In this document: positions 16,313-22,922 of the stretch, piece by piece
How positions within the stretch are numbered: the stretch's first letter is position 1
Layout of the letters: the number at the start of each line of letters is the position of its first letter
Assembly: GCA_002366835.1 (NCBI GenBank)
Contig: DFBZ01000045.1
Location: 1 to 23,008, forward strand
Length of the DNA stretch: 23,008 bases
Source of the DNA: Gammaproteobacteria bacterium UBA3067
Lineage (GTDB): Bacteria > Pseudomonadota > Gammaproteobacteria > Pseudomonadales > UBA3067
Direction: 5' to 3'
Translations under genes and position numbers: made by a program
The notes under the pieces: generated by a model
Seen by the model: only the letters and a program-made list of their open reading frames with translations
The model's database searches: none
Told to the model about the DNA's origin: nothing

Positions 16313-16369
16313 TGTGGCATATTGCCGCATGTGAATATTACCATTCATATTTGTGCAGGGAATCTAGCC

Positions 16370-16383
16370 CCCCTCTTAAGGGG
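16370..16383 (+). other. Short hairpin in the leader of the acyl-CoA ligase
   Basis: CCCCT (16370-16374) and AGGGG (16379-16383) with loop CTTA, ending about 25 bp before the start codon and just upstream of the AAAGGA ribosome site. It may shape translation; no T-run follows. Confidence 0.3.
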
Positions 16384-16408
16384 CGAATAACTAATAAAAG
16401 GAAAAATA

Positions 16409-17968
16409 ATGTACCTGAGCCAATGTATCAAACGCGCCGCCCAAGTGAGTGGCAACAAACCCGCTACGCTTTTTGGTGACCGCAGCCACACCTGGAATAA
16501 ATTTAACGACAGAGTTCAATGTCTAGCGTCGGGAATGAAGTCCCTCGGCATATCAGCGGGTGAACGTGTTGCCATACTTTCCTTAAACAGTGACCGCTAT
16601 CTGGAGCTGTTTTTTTCCATACCATGGGCTGGCGCGGTGTCTGTTCCCATTAATATTCGTTTAGCCGCCCCTGAGATTCTGTTTACCCTCAACGATTCAG
16701 AAACAGAAATGCTCGTGGTGGATGATGCCTTTGCCCAAATGTTGCCCGCACTGGAAGGCAAAATGAAAACCGTAAAAAAAGTGATTTTTGCCGGTGACGG
16801 CGAAACGCCTTCAGGTTGCATCAATTACGAAGAGCTGATTGCCAAGAGCGAGCCAGTGGAAGACGCTGAGCGCGGTGGAGAGGACCTGGCCGGTCTGTTT
16901 TATACTGGCGGCACCACTGGGCGTTCAAAGGGCGTGATGCTGAGCCATAACAACTTGATGAGCAATGCGCTAAACGTGATCCCGTTCATGAAGTTTGATG
17001 AGACCTCCGTTTATTTGCATGTGGCCCCCATGTTTCATCTGGCTGACTGTGCCTCTACTTTCTCCCTGACCATGGCAGCCGGAACCCATACCTTCCTACC
17101 AAAATTTGATCCACAGGAAACCTTGCAAGTCATGCAAGATAATAAGGTATCGGTTTGTTTACTTGTGCCCACCATGGTCAATATGCTGATTAACTTTCCT
17201 GATATCAATAAATACGATATCTCTAGCCTTAAAACCATTTTGTATGGCGCCTCGCCCATGCCAGAAGCAGTTTTGCTACGCGCAATGGAATTATTTCCAA
17301 ATTGCGAATTTAAACAAGGTTATGGCATGACAGAAACCTCACCGGTTATGACCTTTCTGGATTCAAAATTTCACGTTACTGACGGGCCCAACAGCGGCAA
17401 GTTAAAGTCGGCAGGTTATCCCGCCTTTGGCGTAGAGATTCTCATTGCCGATGAAAATGACAATGAACTTCCTCGTGGTGAAGTTGGAGAAATAATCGCC
17501 CGTGGCCCAAATGTGATGCACGGTTACTGGAAAATGCCGGAGACCACGCAAGAAACATTACGCAACGGCTGGATGCATACCGGTGACATGGCCTATATGG
17601 ATGAGGATGGTTTTGTTTATATCGTCGATCGAAATAAAGACATGATTATTTCCGGCGGCGAGAATGTCTATTCCTCAGAAACAGAACAAGCTGTTTATAA
17701 GCACACAGCAGTACAAGAATGTGCCGTGATTGGCGTTCCGCATAAAGAATGGGGTGAGCAGGTGCATGCAGTGGTGGTGTTTAAATCAGGGGAATCTGCA
17801 AGCGAAGAGGAGTTGAAAGCGCATTGTATTGAGTTGATCGCCGGTTATAAGTGCCCAAGGTCGTGGGAAATTCGTGAAGAGCCTTTGCCAATGAGTGGGG
17901 CGGGTAAGATACTTAAAACGGAGTTGAGGAAACCTCATTGGGATGGGAAGGGGAAAGGGGTTAATTAG
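16409..17968 (+). CDS. AMP-binding acyl-CoA ligase (long-chain fatty acid-CoA ligase type)
   Basis: 519-residue ANL-family enzyme that activates a carboxylic acid to its CoA thioester through an acyl-adenylate. Motifs: P-loop-like TGGTTGRSKG (166-175), YGMTETSPVMT (A5), GWMHTGDMAYMDEDGFVYIV (A7), DRNKDMIISGGENVYSSE (A8), and the C-terminal PMSGAGKILKTELR with the catalytic Lys of GK. The length and sequence fit the medium/long-chain acid ligases common in beta-oxidation gene sets; the exact acid cannot be read. ATG 16409 has AAAGGA at 7 bp. It is followed by its own terminator at 17992-18014. A decayed copy of its last ~42 codons lies at 21073-21201. Confidence 0.93.
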   Translation: MYLSQCIKRAAQVSGNKPATLFGDRSHTWNKFNDRVQCLASGMKSLGISAGERVAILSLNSDRYLELFFSIPWAGAVSVPINIRLAAPEILFTLNDSETEMLVVDDAFAQMLPALEGKMKTVKKVIFAGDGETPSGCINYEELIAKSEPVEDAERGGEDLAGLFYTGGTTGRSKGVMLSHNNLMSNALNVIPFMKFDETSVYLHVAPMFHLADCASTFSLTMAAGTHTFLPKFDPQETLQVMQDNKVSVCLLVPTMVNMLINFPDINKYDISSLKTILYGASPMPEAVLLRAMELFPNCEFKQGYGMTETSPVMTFLDSKFHVTDGPNSGKLKSAGYPAFGVEILIADENDNELPRGEVGEIIARGPNVMHGYWKMPETTQETLRNGWMHTGDMAYMDEDGFVYIVDRNKDMIISGGENVYSSETEQAVYKHTAVQECAVIGVPHKEWGEQVHAVVVFKSGESASEEELKAHCIELIAGYKCPRSWEIREEPLPMSGAGKILKTELRKPHWDGKGKGVN

Positions 17969-17991
17969 GGAATAAGGTGTTGTGAGAGCTG

Positions 17992-18014
17992 GGGCTAGGA
18001 ATGGCCCTGGTTTT
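17992..18014 (+). terminator. Intrinsic terminator of the acyl-CoA ligase
   Basis: GGGCTA (17992-17997), loop GGAA, TGGCCC (18002-18007), with wobble pairs extending the stem outward, then TGG and TTTT. The paralogous copy at 21225-21245 keeps the fold with changed bases on both sides, which supports a selected structure. Confidence 0.6.
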
Positions 18015-18015
18015 C

Positions 18016-18135
18016 GCAGGGGCGAGATAATTCTTTGTTTTATCTTCAGTGCGGTATTAATGGGAATTTTTGTCCGTATATATGTAGGGATTAATAGGAA
18101 TTAATTTTGCTTAATGACAAGTTAGAACTTACATA
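18016..18135 (+). repeat. Segment copy A (paired with 19334-19429)
   Basis: Shares with copy B the run AGGGGCGAGAT, the words TTGTTTT and GCGGTATTAAT, a GGGAYTAAT variant, and TGCTTAATGACAAGTTA followed by TACATA. Copy A has about 30 extra bases in the middle. The gene following copy A is an AT-rich flavin-reductase-like gene; the gene following copy B is a truncated lipoprotein gene. Confidence 0.75.
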
Positions 18136-18208
18136 TAGCAAGATTCGGGTCGTCACCAAGTGCCAAAAGAGTAATAATTCCTATAAGTCACTCAATATAG
18201 GAATAACT

Positions 18209-18919
18209 ATGAAAATAAATATAGAACCATCAATAATGTATTTTGGTACACCTGTTGTACTAATCAGTACATTAAACAAGGACGGTACAACAAACATTGC
18301 ACCTATATCATCAGCATGGTGGTTAGGGTGGAGCTGTATGATTGGCTTAGATGCCACGTCAAAATCTACAGAAAATTTAAAAAGGAATGGTCAATGTATT
18401 TTAAACTTAGCATCAGGTGACCTCGCGGATAAAGTCAATAACCTTGCATTACTTACCGGAAGCAAAGAAATCCCTGTCCATAAAAAACTGCTGGGGTATA
18501 AACATTCTAAAGATAAATTCATAGATTCTGGATTTACCCCTAAAAGAGAAGCATCAGAATCTATTAACCGTATAGATGAATGTAAAATACAGCTCTCTGC
18601 TATAGTTGAAAATATGAACGAGTTTGCTAAAAATGATACTCGTATGGCTATTCCTACATACGCAATTGAATTACAAATAACTCAAGTTAATGCATCCCCA
18701 GACATTTTGCTAAGCGATAACGAGAATAGAATTGACCCTAACAAATGGAATCCTCTAATAATGAATTTCCGTAAATTATATAGCCTATCTTCTGAATTAA
18801 ACGAATCAAGATTAGCAATAAAATCAGAAGACCTGTATGCGCCATGGAAAAGAAAAGGTGCTGTACGTTTTTTAACAAACAGGATTTTAAAATTTTCAAA
18901 TAAGAAATATGGCCACTAA
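18209..18919 (+). CDS. Flavin reductase-like FMN-binding split-barrel protein
   Basis: 236-residue protein of the flavin-reductase-like family, which binds FMN and usually reduces flavin with NAD(P)H or serves as oxygenase partner. The start chosen is ATG 18209 (AGGA at 6 bp); an upstream TTG frame at 18107 runs through repeat copy A and is unlikely to be translated. Family text: YFGTPVVLISTLNKDGTTNI, APISSAWWLGWSCMIGLDA, STENLKRNGQCILNLAS, DKVNNLALLTG. The C-terminal ~100 residues are less typical. Codon use is clearly more AT-rich than in neighbours (many AAA, ATA, TTA), and the gene lies between two copies of a repeated segment, so it was probably acquired. The natural substrate is unknown. 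Confidence 0.85.
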   Translation: MKINIEPSIMYFGTPVVLISTLNKDGTTNIAPISSAWWLGWSCMIGLDATSKSTENLKRNGQCILNLASGDLADKVNNLALLTGSKEIPVHKKLLGYKHSKDKFIDSGFTPKREASESINRIDECKIQLSAIVENMNEFAKNDTRMAIPTYAIELQITQVNASPDILLSDNENRIDPNKWNPLIMNFRKLYSLSSELNESRLAIKSEDLYAPWKRKGAVRFLTNRILKFSNKKYGH

Positions 18920-18933
18920 AATTCTAACGAATA

Positions 18934-18966
18934 AGGATAAGTCGCGCGTTAGCCGCGACTTATCCT
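18934..18966. other. Perfect 13-bp inverted repeat after the flavin reductase gene
   Basis: AGGATAAGTCGCG (18934-18946), 7-nt loop CGTTAGC, CGCGACTTATCCT (18954-18966). It starts 15 bp past the stop codon. Downstream ATTGTTGAG is only mildly T-rich, so it may be a weak bidirectional terminator. Flanking bases TTCTAAC (18922-18928) and GTTGAGC (18970-18976) resemble the R-boxes of integron attC sites, which leaves a second reading open. Confidence 0.55.
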
Positions 18967-19031
18967 ATTGTTGAGCCAGCCCGGTCTTGACGACTCTATA
19001 TAGTAAATAAATAAAACAGAAGAGAGGGGGG

Positions 19032-19062
19032 AGGCGGCGTACTCCAGACGCCTGTTTATTTT
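19032..19062 (+). terminator. Terminator-like hairpin followed by T-rich tract
   Basis: AGGCG (19032-19036) and CGCCT (19049-19053), 12-nt loop, followed by GTTTATTTT. First of two tandem terminator-like structures in the spacer after the flavin reductase gene. Confidence 0.4.
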
Positions 19063-19063
19063 G

Positions 19064-19087
19064 GGCGAGCAAATCCCTCGCCTTTTT
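19064..19087 (+). terminator. Intrinsic terminator, plus strand
   Basis: GGCGAG (19064-19069), 7-nt loop, CTCGCC (19077-19082), then TTTTT (19083-19087). It lies 145 bp after the flavin reductase stop with no gene between, so it may be left from an earlier gene or end that transcript. Confidence 0.6.
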
Positions 19088-19333
19088 GAACGATAAAAAA
19101 AGTAACGATTTATGCCATAGGATTTATTTCCCCCGTGTTAGATGACTTGATTTGGTGTTGCGCTCTTATTTCACCCAGAGGTTCAAATAAGCAGGACAGG
19201 CATCGTAAAACAAATAGGCAGGACAGGCAGTGCGCCGAGCTAAATCGGTAGAAGATTGGAGGTGCAATTCCTCTATCTAGGAAAATTAAAATAGCTAGGA
19301 CAGGCACTGCAAAGAACTTTATGCGTGGGTTCC

Positions 19334-19429
19334 GGAGGGGCGAGATGATTCCTTGTTTTGCCTTGTTTTGCCTTGGTTGCGGTATTAATAGGGACTAATT
19401 CTGCTTAATGACAAGTTAAGCTCTACATA
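19334..19429 (+). repeat. Segment copy B (paired with 18016-18135)
   Basis: Diverged copy of the segment after the acyl-CoA ligase. It contains an inner inverted repeat GCTTAA-N7-TTAAGC (about 19403-19421) not kept in copy A. It ends just before the ribosome site of the truncated lipoprotein gene, so it probably represents that gene's original leader. Confidence 0.72.
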
Positions 19430-19444
19430 AGTAAGGCATATTTT

Positions 19445-19552
19445 ATGAGCAAACTATCACCACTAGCACTTATTATTTTACTTCTTACTGGATGCGCTAC
19501 AACATCTGGGGTAGTTAAGCTAAAGCAGGACAGGCACTGCAAAGAAAAATGA
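19445..19552 (+). pseudogene. Truncated small lipoprotein gene, cut by the repeat array
   Basis: ATG 19445 (AAGG about 8 bp upstream) opens a 35-codon frame beginning MSKLSPLALIILLLTGC, a full lipoprotein signal peptide with lipobox LTGC (Cys17), then ATTSGVVKLK. From the first AGGACAGGCA copy onward (19527) the frame reads QDRHCKEK and stops, so coding sense is lost exactly at the repeat. The start resembles that of small outer-membrane lipoproteins; the mature part is gone. The peptide could still be made and lipidated, but a functional mature domain is unlikely. Confidence 0.6.
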
Positions 19553-19723
19553 CAGACATAAAAAATAGGCAGGACAGGCACTACAAAGAAAAGAAATAGG
19601 TAGGACAGGCACTGCAAAGGAAATAGCCAGGACAGGCACTTCTGAATAGCCAGGACGGAAATAGCCAGGACAGGCACTTCTGAGAAAAATGAACAATTTG
19701 AAAAACAATAGACAGGACAGGCA

Positions 19724-19921
19724 CTACAAAGAAAAATGAACAATTTGAACCGAGGGCTGAGGGATAATAATTAAAATAAAAGCGTGCGTTCAGCGGAAGG
19801 AGTTGAGTCAGCGGAATACTAAGAAAAAAGAATAAAATGTGTCCTTTTTCTCAACAGTCAGGTGCGCGAAATCATTTGCGATCTCGTTTTTAAGAATATT
19901 TTGGGGAGGGTCGCTAAAAAG
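19724..19921. other. AT-rich spacer between repeat array and transposase
   Basis: No gene is seen. The stretch is A-rich on the plus strand up to about 19840. It includes GAAAAATGAACAATTTGAA, shared with the last repeat unit, and two copies of the word CAGCGGAA (about 19792 and 19814). It forms the 3' flank of the transposase and may contain the element's end, but no clear terminal hairpin is visible. Confidence 0.4.
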
Positions 19922-20899
19922 CTATGCGGTATTCGCCAAGCGTTTCCTTTTCCGTGGCTTGGCAAACCGTTTGCAATAAATGGAATCAAACTCGGTGATG
20001 TTGGTAAGCCATGTTTCCAAATCGATACCGATGCGTTCCAGTATTGGGGGGAGATTGTCTGGAATAGCGCCACGTTTATCTGGCCGGATAACTCTACCGG
20101 TAAAATCAACCAGCTCTAGATAATCAATAAGAGAAAATAGAATGCCATTGTATTGGCCGTTTTTTTCGTTGCCCTCAAATCGGGCTAAGGGTTTCGTGGT
20201 AATAGTAAAACGGAGCAGATTTTGGTGTTCAATTTGTTCTTTAACCGCTAGGTCGGGATTAAATTGCGGCTTAATGCGTTCTTTAATGCTGGTGTATTCA
20301 GACGCTTCGGGTGTAGTGGCCATATCCGCGCGAACGGGGTTTAAATCAACGTATGCCATACAGGATAATACGGCTTCTTCGCTTAACAGGGCCTGAGATT
20401 TGAATCGGGACTCCCAGAAGTGGCCGGTACACAAATCTTCTTTGTTGGCTTGCCGGGCGATGGGTTCGTTCAAACACCTCATAAACCAACTGAGGCTCGC
20501 TAAACGTTTTCGGTACAGTTTGATGCAGTCATCAACAGTCTGTAATTCTGCCGAGCATAAAGACTCACCCGCTTGCCATCGCTGTACCAGTATTGGGCCT
20601 TTAAAGAGTGAACACCATCGTTCTGCAACGTCTTCATTACTTAGCTGGTCAATCTCATCGGGTAAAATTTTCACAACAAGATGAAAGTGATTAGACATCA
20701 CCGAGTAGGCGCAAATATCGATGGAGAATATGGATGATAGGATTCGAATTCGGTTTTCGATCCATTGCCGACGATGCTCGTAGCTTTTTCCAGTGAGAGG
20801 GTCATGTCCGCAAAGGTAGGCTCGCCTGACGCAGCGGGAAACGACATGGTAATAGGGGGTGTCGCTTACGGAGACGAGTTGTTTTCGGGGCTGTGTCAT
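19922..20899 (-). CDS. Y1 (IS200/REP-associated type) transposase
   Basis: 325-residue member of the Transposase_17/Y1 family of HUH single-strand nucleases. The start DTPYYHVVSRCVRRAYLCG and the HFH motif at residues 71-73 (YSVMSNHFHLVVK) are intact, as is the candidate catalytic Tyr183 in AYVDLNPVRA. GHFWESRFKSQALL is typical of the same family. The C-terminus ends in a basic patch (RKRKRL). ATG 20899 has a strong AAGGAG ribosome site 8-9 bp away. Length is greater than IS200 TnpA (~150) and in the range of larger REP-associated relatives. No passenger gene or full IS ends are visible; the nearby AGGACAGGCA array is a likely substrate. Appears intact. Confidence 0.9.
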   Translation of the reverse strand: MTQPRKQLVSVSDTPYYHVVSRCVRRAYLCGHDPLTGKSYEHRRQWIENRIRILSSIFSIDICAYSVMSNHFHLVVKILPDEIDQLSNEDVAERWCSLFKGPILVQRWQAGESLCSAELQTVDDCIKLYRKRLASLSWFMRCLNEPIARQANKEDLCTGHFWESRFKSQALLSEEAVLSCMAYVDLNPVRADMATTPEASEYTSIKERIKPQFNPDLAVKEQIEHQNLLRFTITTKPLARFEGNEKNGQYNGILFSLIDYLELVDFTGRVIRPDKRGAIPDNLPPILERIGIDLETWLTNITEFDSIYCKRFAKPRKRKRLANTA

Positions 20900-21027
20900 G
20901 GGGGCTCTCCTTCCTACCTTGCGTGCTGTTCGTGCGGACAGTGTAGTGGAGGGTGTAGCCTATTAGCAAGAGCAAAATTTTTTATAGCTAATATTGATAT
21001 GTCAACGCTTTGTAGTGTTGGAAATCT

Positions 21028-21062
21028 CATACGACATGCGATAGGTTTGAGCCAATCGTATG
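21028..21062. repeat. 7-bp inverted repeat upstream of the transposase
   Basis: CATACGA (21028-21034) and TCGTATG (21056-21062) separated by 21 bp. It sits between the transposase start and the decayed ligase copy, and could be an operator or part of an element end. Confidence 0.3.
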
Positions 21063-21072
21063 CCTGTTTCCT

Positions 21073-21201
21073 GGCTTTTGTAAGTGCCCAAAGTCGTGGG
21101 AAATTCGCGAAGAGCCTTTGCCAATGAGCGGTGCAGGAACAATTCTTAAAGCGGAATGGAGAAAACCTGGTTGGGGCAGGAAAGAGAAATGGGTTAATTA
21201 G
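21073..21201 (+). pseudogene. Decayed 3' end of a second acyl-CoA ligase
   Basis: 43 codons including the stop match the last 42 codons of the ligase at 16409-17968: CPKSWEIREEPLPMSGAG here against CPRSWEIREEPLPMSGAG there, ending KWVN versus KGVN. The catalytic Lys of the A10 motif (GAGKILK) is Thr here (GAGTILK). No start codon or N-terminal part remains. The similarity runs on through the terminator. It is a relic of a duplicated ligase locus, left on the far side of the inserted flavin reductase, repeats and transposase. Confidence 0.85.
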
Positions 21202-21224
21202 AAAATAAGGGTTTGTGAGAGCTG

Positions 21225-21245
21225 GGGTTAGAAATAGCCCTGGTT
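21225..21245 (+). terminator. Terminator paired with the ligase relic
   Basis: GGGTTA (21225-21230), GAAA tetraloop, TAGCCC (21235-21240), then TGGTTTTT. Same fold as at 17992-18014 with different bases in stem and loop. Confidence 0.55.
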
Positions 21246-21337
21246 TTTAGTGGTATGGTTTTAATATGACTTGCTAGTAAACAAATGCATTCATAAAATC
21301 AAAGGGCTTAGAGTAATTGATGTTTTGACCCTTTTGA

Positions 21338-21460
21338 TTCGCAAGAGCGAAAGGCATAGACGAAAAAATTGAAAAGTCTTTTGATGGTGCGCTTCAGGCG
21401 ATCAAAAATCGGATAGAGAAAGGGAGCTGCTTCCCCCCTACAGAGAAAGAACTATTATGA
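21338..21460 (+). pseudogene. Start-less reading frame overlapping the ACR3 start
   Basis: A 40-codon open frame after a TGA at 21335 ends with TGA overlapping the acr3 ATG (ATGA). It reads ARAKGIDEKIEKSFDGALQA then IKNRIEKGSCFPPTEKELL and has no ATG, GTG or TTG in frame. The hydrophilic, helix-like text and the overlap suggest the C-terminal relic of a gene once upstream of acr3, such as a regulator, but I do not recognise a family. Confidence 0.3.
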
Positions 21461-22497
21461 GCACTAATACGGCATCGCCTATGGGATTATTTGAACGCTA
21501 TCTGTCATTGTGGGTTGCTCTTTGTATTACGGCTGGCGTCGGTTTGGGCGTTGTGCTTCCCAGCCTTTTTGAGACTATTGCGGGCATAGAATATGCTCGT
21601 GTTAACTTGGTAGTAGCCCTATTTATTTGGGTGATGATTTATCCCATGATGGTCAACGTGGATTTTGCTTCTCTGAAAGATGTTGGCAAAAAACCCAAAG
21701 GCTTATGCATAACGCTCGTTGTAAACTGGCTAATCAAGCCTTTCACTATGGCGGCGCTTGGGATTTTCTTTTTTGAATATGTATTTGCTGGATTGGTTGA
21801 CCCGGAAACGGCCAAGGAGTACGTCGCCGGAATGATTTTGCTTGGCATCGCACCCTGTACAGCGATGGTTTTTGTGTGGAGCCAGCTTGTACGTGGCGAT
21901 GCCAATTATACATTGGTTCAAGTCTCCATTAACGACATCATCATGGTGTTTGCCTTTGCACCGATAGCTGCATTTTTGCTTGGCGTCACGGACATTGTTG
22001 TGCCTTGGGAGACCTTGCTGCTTTCCGTTGTACTTTATGTCGTTATTCCTCTTGCGGCAGGCTATATCACCCGCAAAATGTTGGATGGCTCTGGCAACGA
22101 CGCGCGAATTAGCCATTTTACAGCGAAGGTCAAACCGTTTTCTATCGTCGGGCTTCTGGCTACGGTAGTTTTATTATTCGGCTTTCAGGCGCAGACTATT
22201 TTAGATAAACCAATGGTCATTGCACTGATCGCCATCCCGCTACTGATTCAAAGCTATGGCATTTTCGTCATTGCTTATGGATGGGCTTATCTCTGGCGAG
22301 TACCGTTTAAAACTGCCGCTCCGGCTGCGCTTATAGGTACATCTAATTTCTTCGAGTTAGCCGTTGCGGTTGCGATTAGCCTATTTGGCTTGAATTCCGG
22401 CGCCGCTTTGGCGACCGTCGTGGGGGTTTTGGTCGAAGTGCCAGTGATGCTTTCGCTTGTAGCATTTGCAAATAGAACGCGTCAGAATTTTCGCTAG
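21457..22497 (+). CDS. acr3: ACR3-family arsenite efflux transporter
   Basis: 346-residue inner-membrane carrier of the ACR3 family (BASS superfamily) that exports arsenite, driven by the proton gradient. About ten membrane segments. Diagnostic blocks: MIYPMMVNVDFASL (TM2), GIAPCTAMVFVWSQL with the essential Cys of TM4, and GTSNFFELAVAVAISLFGLN followed by GVLVEVPVMLSLVAFANR (TM9-10). The start ATG 21457 has only a weak ribosome site (GAGAAAG) and overlaps a short frame upstream. No arsR, arsC or arsH is visible nearby, and no clear ArsR operator, so it appears as an orphan arsenite exporter beside an IS relic. Confidence 0.95.
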   Translation: MSTNTASPMGLFERYLSLWVALCITAGVGLGVVLPSLFETIAGIEYARVNLVVALFIWVMIYPMMVNVDFASLKDVGKKPKGLCITLVVNWLIKPFTMAALGIFFFEYVFAGLVDPETAKEYVAGMILLGIAPCTAMVFVWSQLVRGDANYTLVQVSINDIIMVFAFAPIAAFLLGVTDIVVPWETLLLSVVLYVVIPLAAGYITRKMLDGSGNDARISHFTAKVKPFSIVGLLATVVLLFGFQAQTILDKPMVIALIAIPLLIQSYGIFVIAYGWAYLWRVPFKTAAPAALIGTSNFFELAVAVAISLFGLNSGAALATVVGVLVEVPVMLSLVAFANRTRQNFR

Positions 22498-22507
22498 ATT
22501 GATATTC

Positions 22508-22705
22508 TGGCCAACAAAATCGGACAGATTAATTTGCTAAATTTTCATAATTAATCGGTGATAAATCATTGTTCAATGAATGAAGCCGGTCGAAGTTGTA
22601 ATACTTAATATAAACGCAAATACCATTCGCCATAGGCTCGCGGGTCGGCGGGTGTACCTTGAATATCCAGCCGTATACGGCGCTTACGCCCAAGTAAGGT
22701 GAACA
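22508..22705 (-). mobile_element. Relic of an IS3-family insertion sequence
   Basis: On the minus strand a frame from about 22705 to the stop at 22529 ends with VYIKYYNFDRLHSLNNDLSP then INYENLAN, the C-terminus of IS3-type integrase (YYNxxRLHSxNxxxSPxxYE). Past the stop, 22508-22527 reads TGGCCAACAAAATCGGACAG, like the outer inverted repeat of IS3-family elements ending in TGTCCGATTTT. Upstream coding sense breaks: the frame becomes unfamiliar before about residue -10 and meets a stop near 22706. A second overlapping frame (LGRKRRIRLDIQGTPADPRA then YGEWYLRLY, stop at 22605-22607) is also open here and may belong to another gene fragment. The catalytic DDE part is missing. Confidence 0.7.
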
Positions 22706-22922
22706 CGAATTTTTAGAATTCCCTATTCACGCCAATATCTCGCCTAAGAGCGCCTACTGTCGGTGCACATCTTTTTCGCGCCTTTATGCCCTCGGGTGCA
22801 ACTGAGGTTTCTACGATAATACAAAGTTCGAAAGTGATGACAATAAAAATGATACTTGCTTTCGGTTTTAGTTTTTGATTTTATCTTGATACAAAATTAT
22901 CGACTCAGGAATATTAATAAAA
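22706..22922. other. Spacer before the flavin oxidoreductase gene
   Basis: I see no gene. The left half has short frames without recognisable sense and may be further IS debris. The right half (22840-22922) is AT-rich and should carry the promoter of the gene at 22923; no good -10/-35 pair was found. AGGA lies 12 bp or so before the start codon. Confidence 0.4.

Larger units (their letters stand above)
19193..19723 (+). repeat. Array of ~10 AGGACAGGCA repeats
   Basis: The core AGGACAGGCA occurs at 19193, 19220, 19297, 19527, 19571, 19602, 19629, 19667 and 19714, with a shortened copy (AGGACGG) at 19652; all in one orientation. Wider consensus is roughly AATAGSCAGGACAGGCACT then RCAAAGAAA or TCTGA. 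Spacing is uneven (15 to 230 bp), unlike CRISPR. Two units share a longer flank (GAAAAATGAACAATTTGAA at 19684 and 19731). The array lies about 200 bp past the 3' end of a Y1 transposase, fitting a REP-like repeat family mobilised by such enzymes, although the unit is not an obvious palindrome. Confidence 0.85.

Noticed and set aside
16163..16348. A 61-codon minus-strand frame over the small RNA candidate.
   Set aside because: Its sequence resembles no family, it has no ribosome site, and it would read through the terminator stem and T-run.
18016..18135. Copy A/B segments as target site duplications of a single transposition.
   Set aside because: They are about 100 bp long and diverged with a length difference, far from the few-bp exact duplications made by transposons.
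18107..18208. Longer TTG start for the flavin reductase.
   Set aside because: It would add 34 residues encoded mostly by repeat copy A, while ATG 18209 has a good AGGA site and matches the family start.
19231..19282. tRNA-like text: GAGCTAAATCGGTAGA (D-arm-like) followed by GGAGGTGCAATTCCTC (T-arm-like).
   Set aside because: There is no anticodon arm between them and no acceptor stem pairing, and the T-loop lacks TTC. At most a tRNA fragment; more likely chance.
19193..19723. CRISPR array.
   Set aside because: The repeated core is about 10-20 bp with spacing from 15 to 230 bp, no uniform spacers and no cas genes.
19110..19743. Minus-strand frames rich in CLSCLF and CPVLAI repeats.
   Set aside because: They are translations of the AGGACAGGCA array, not proteins.
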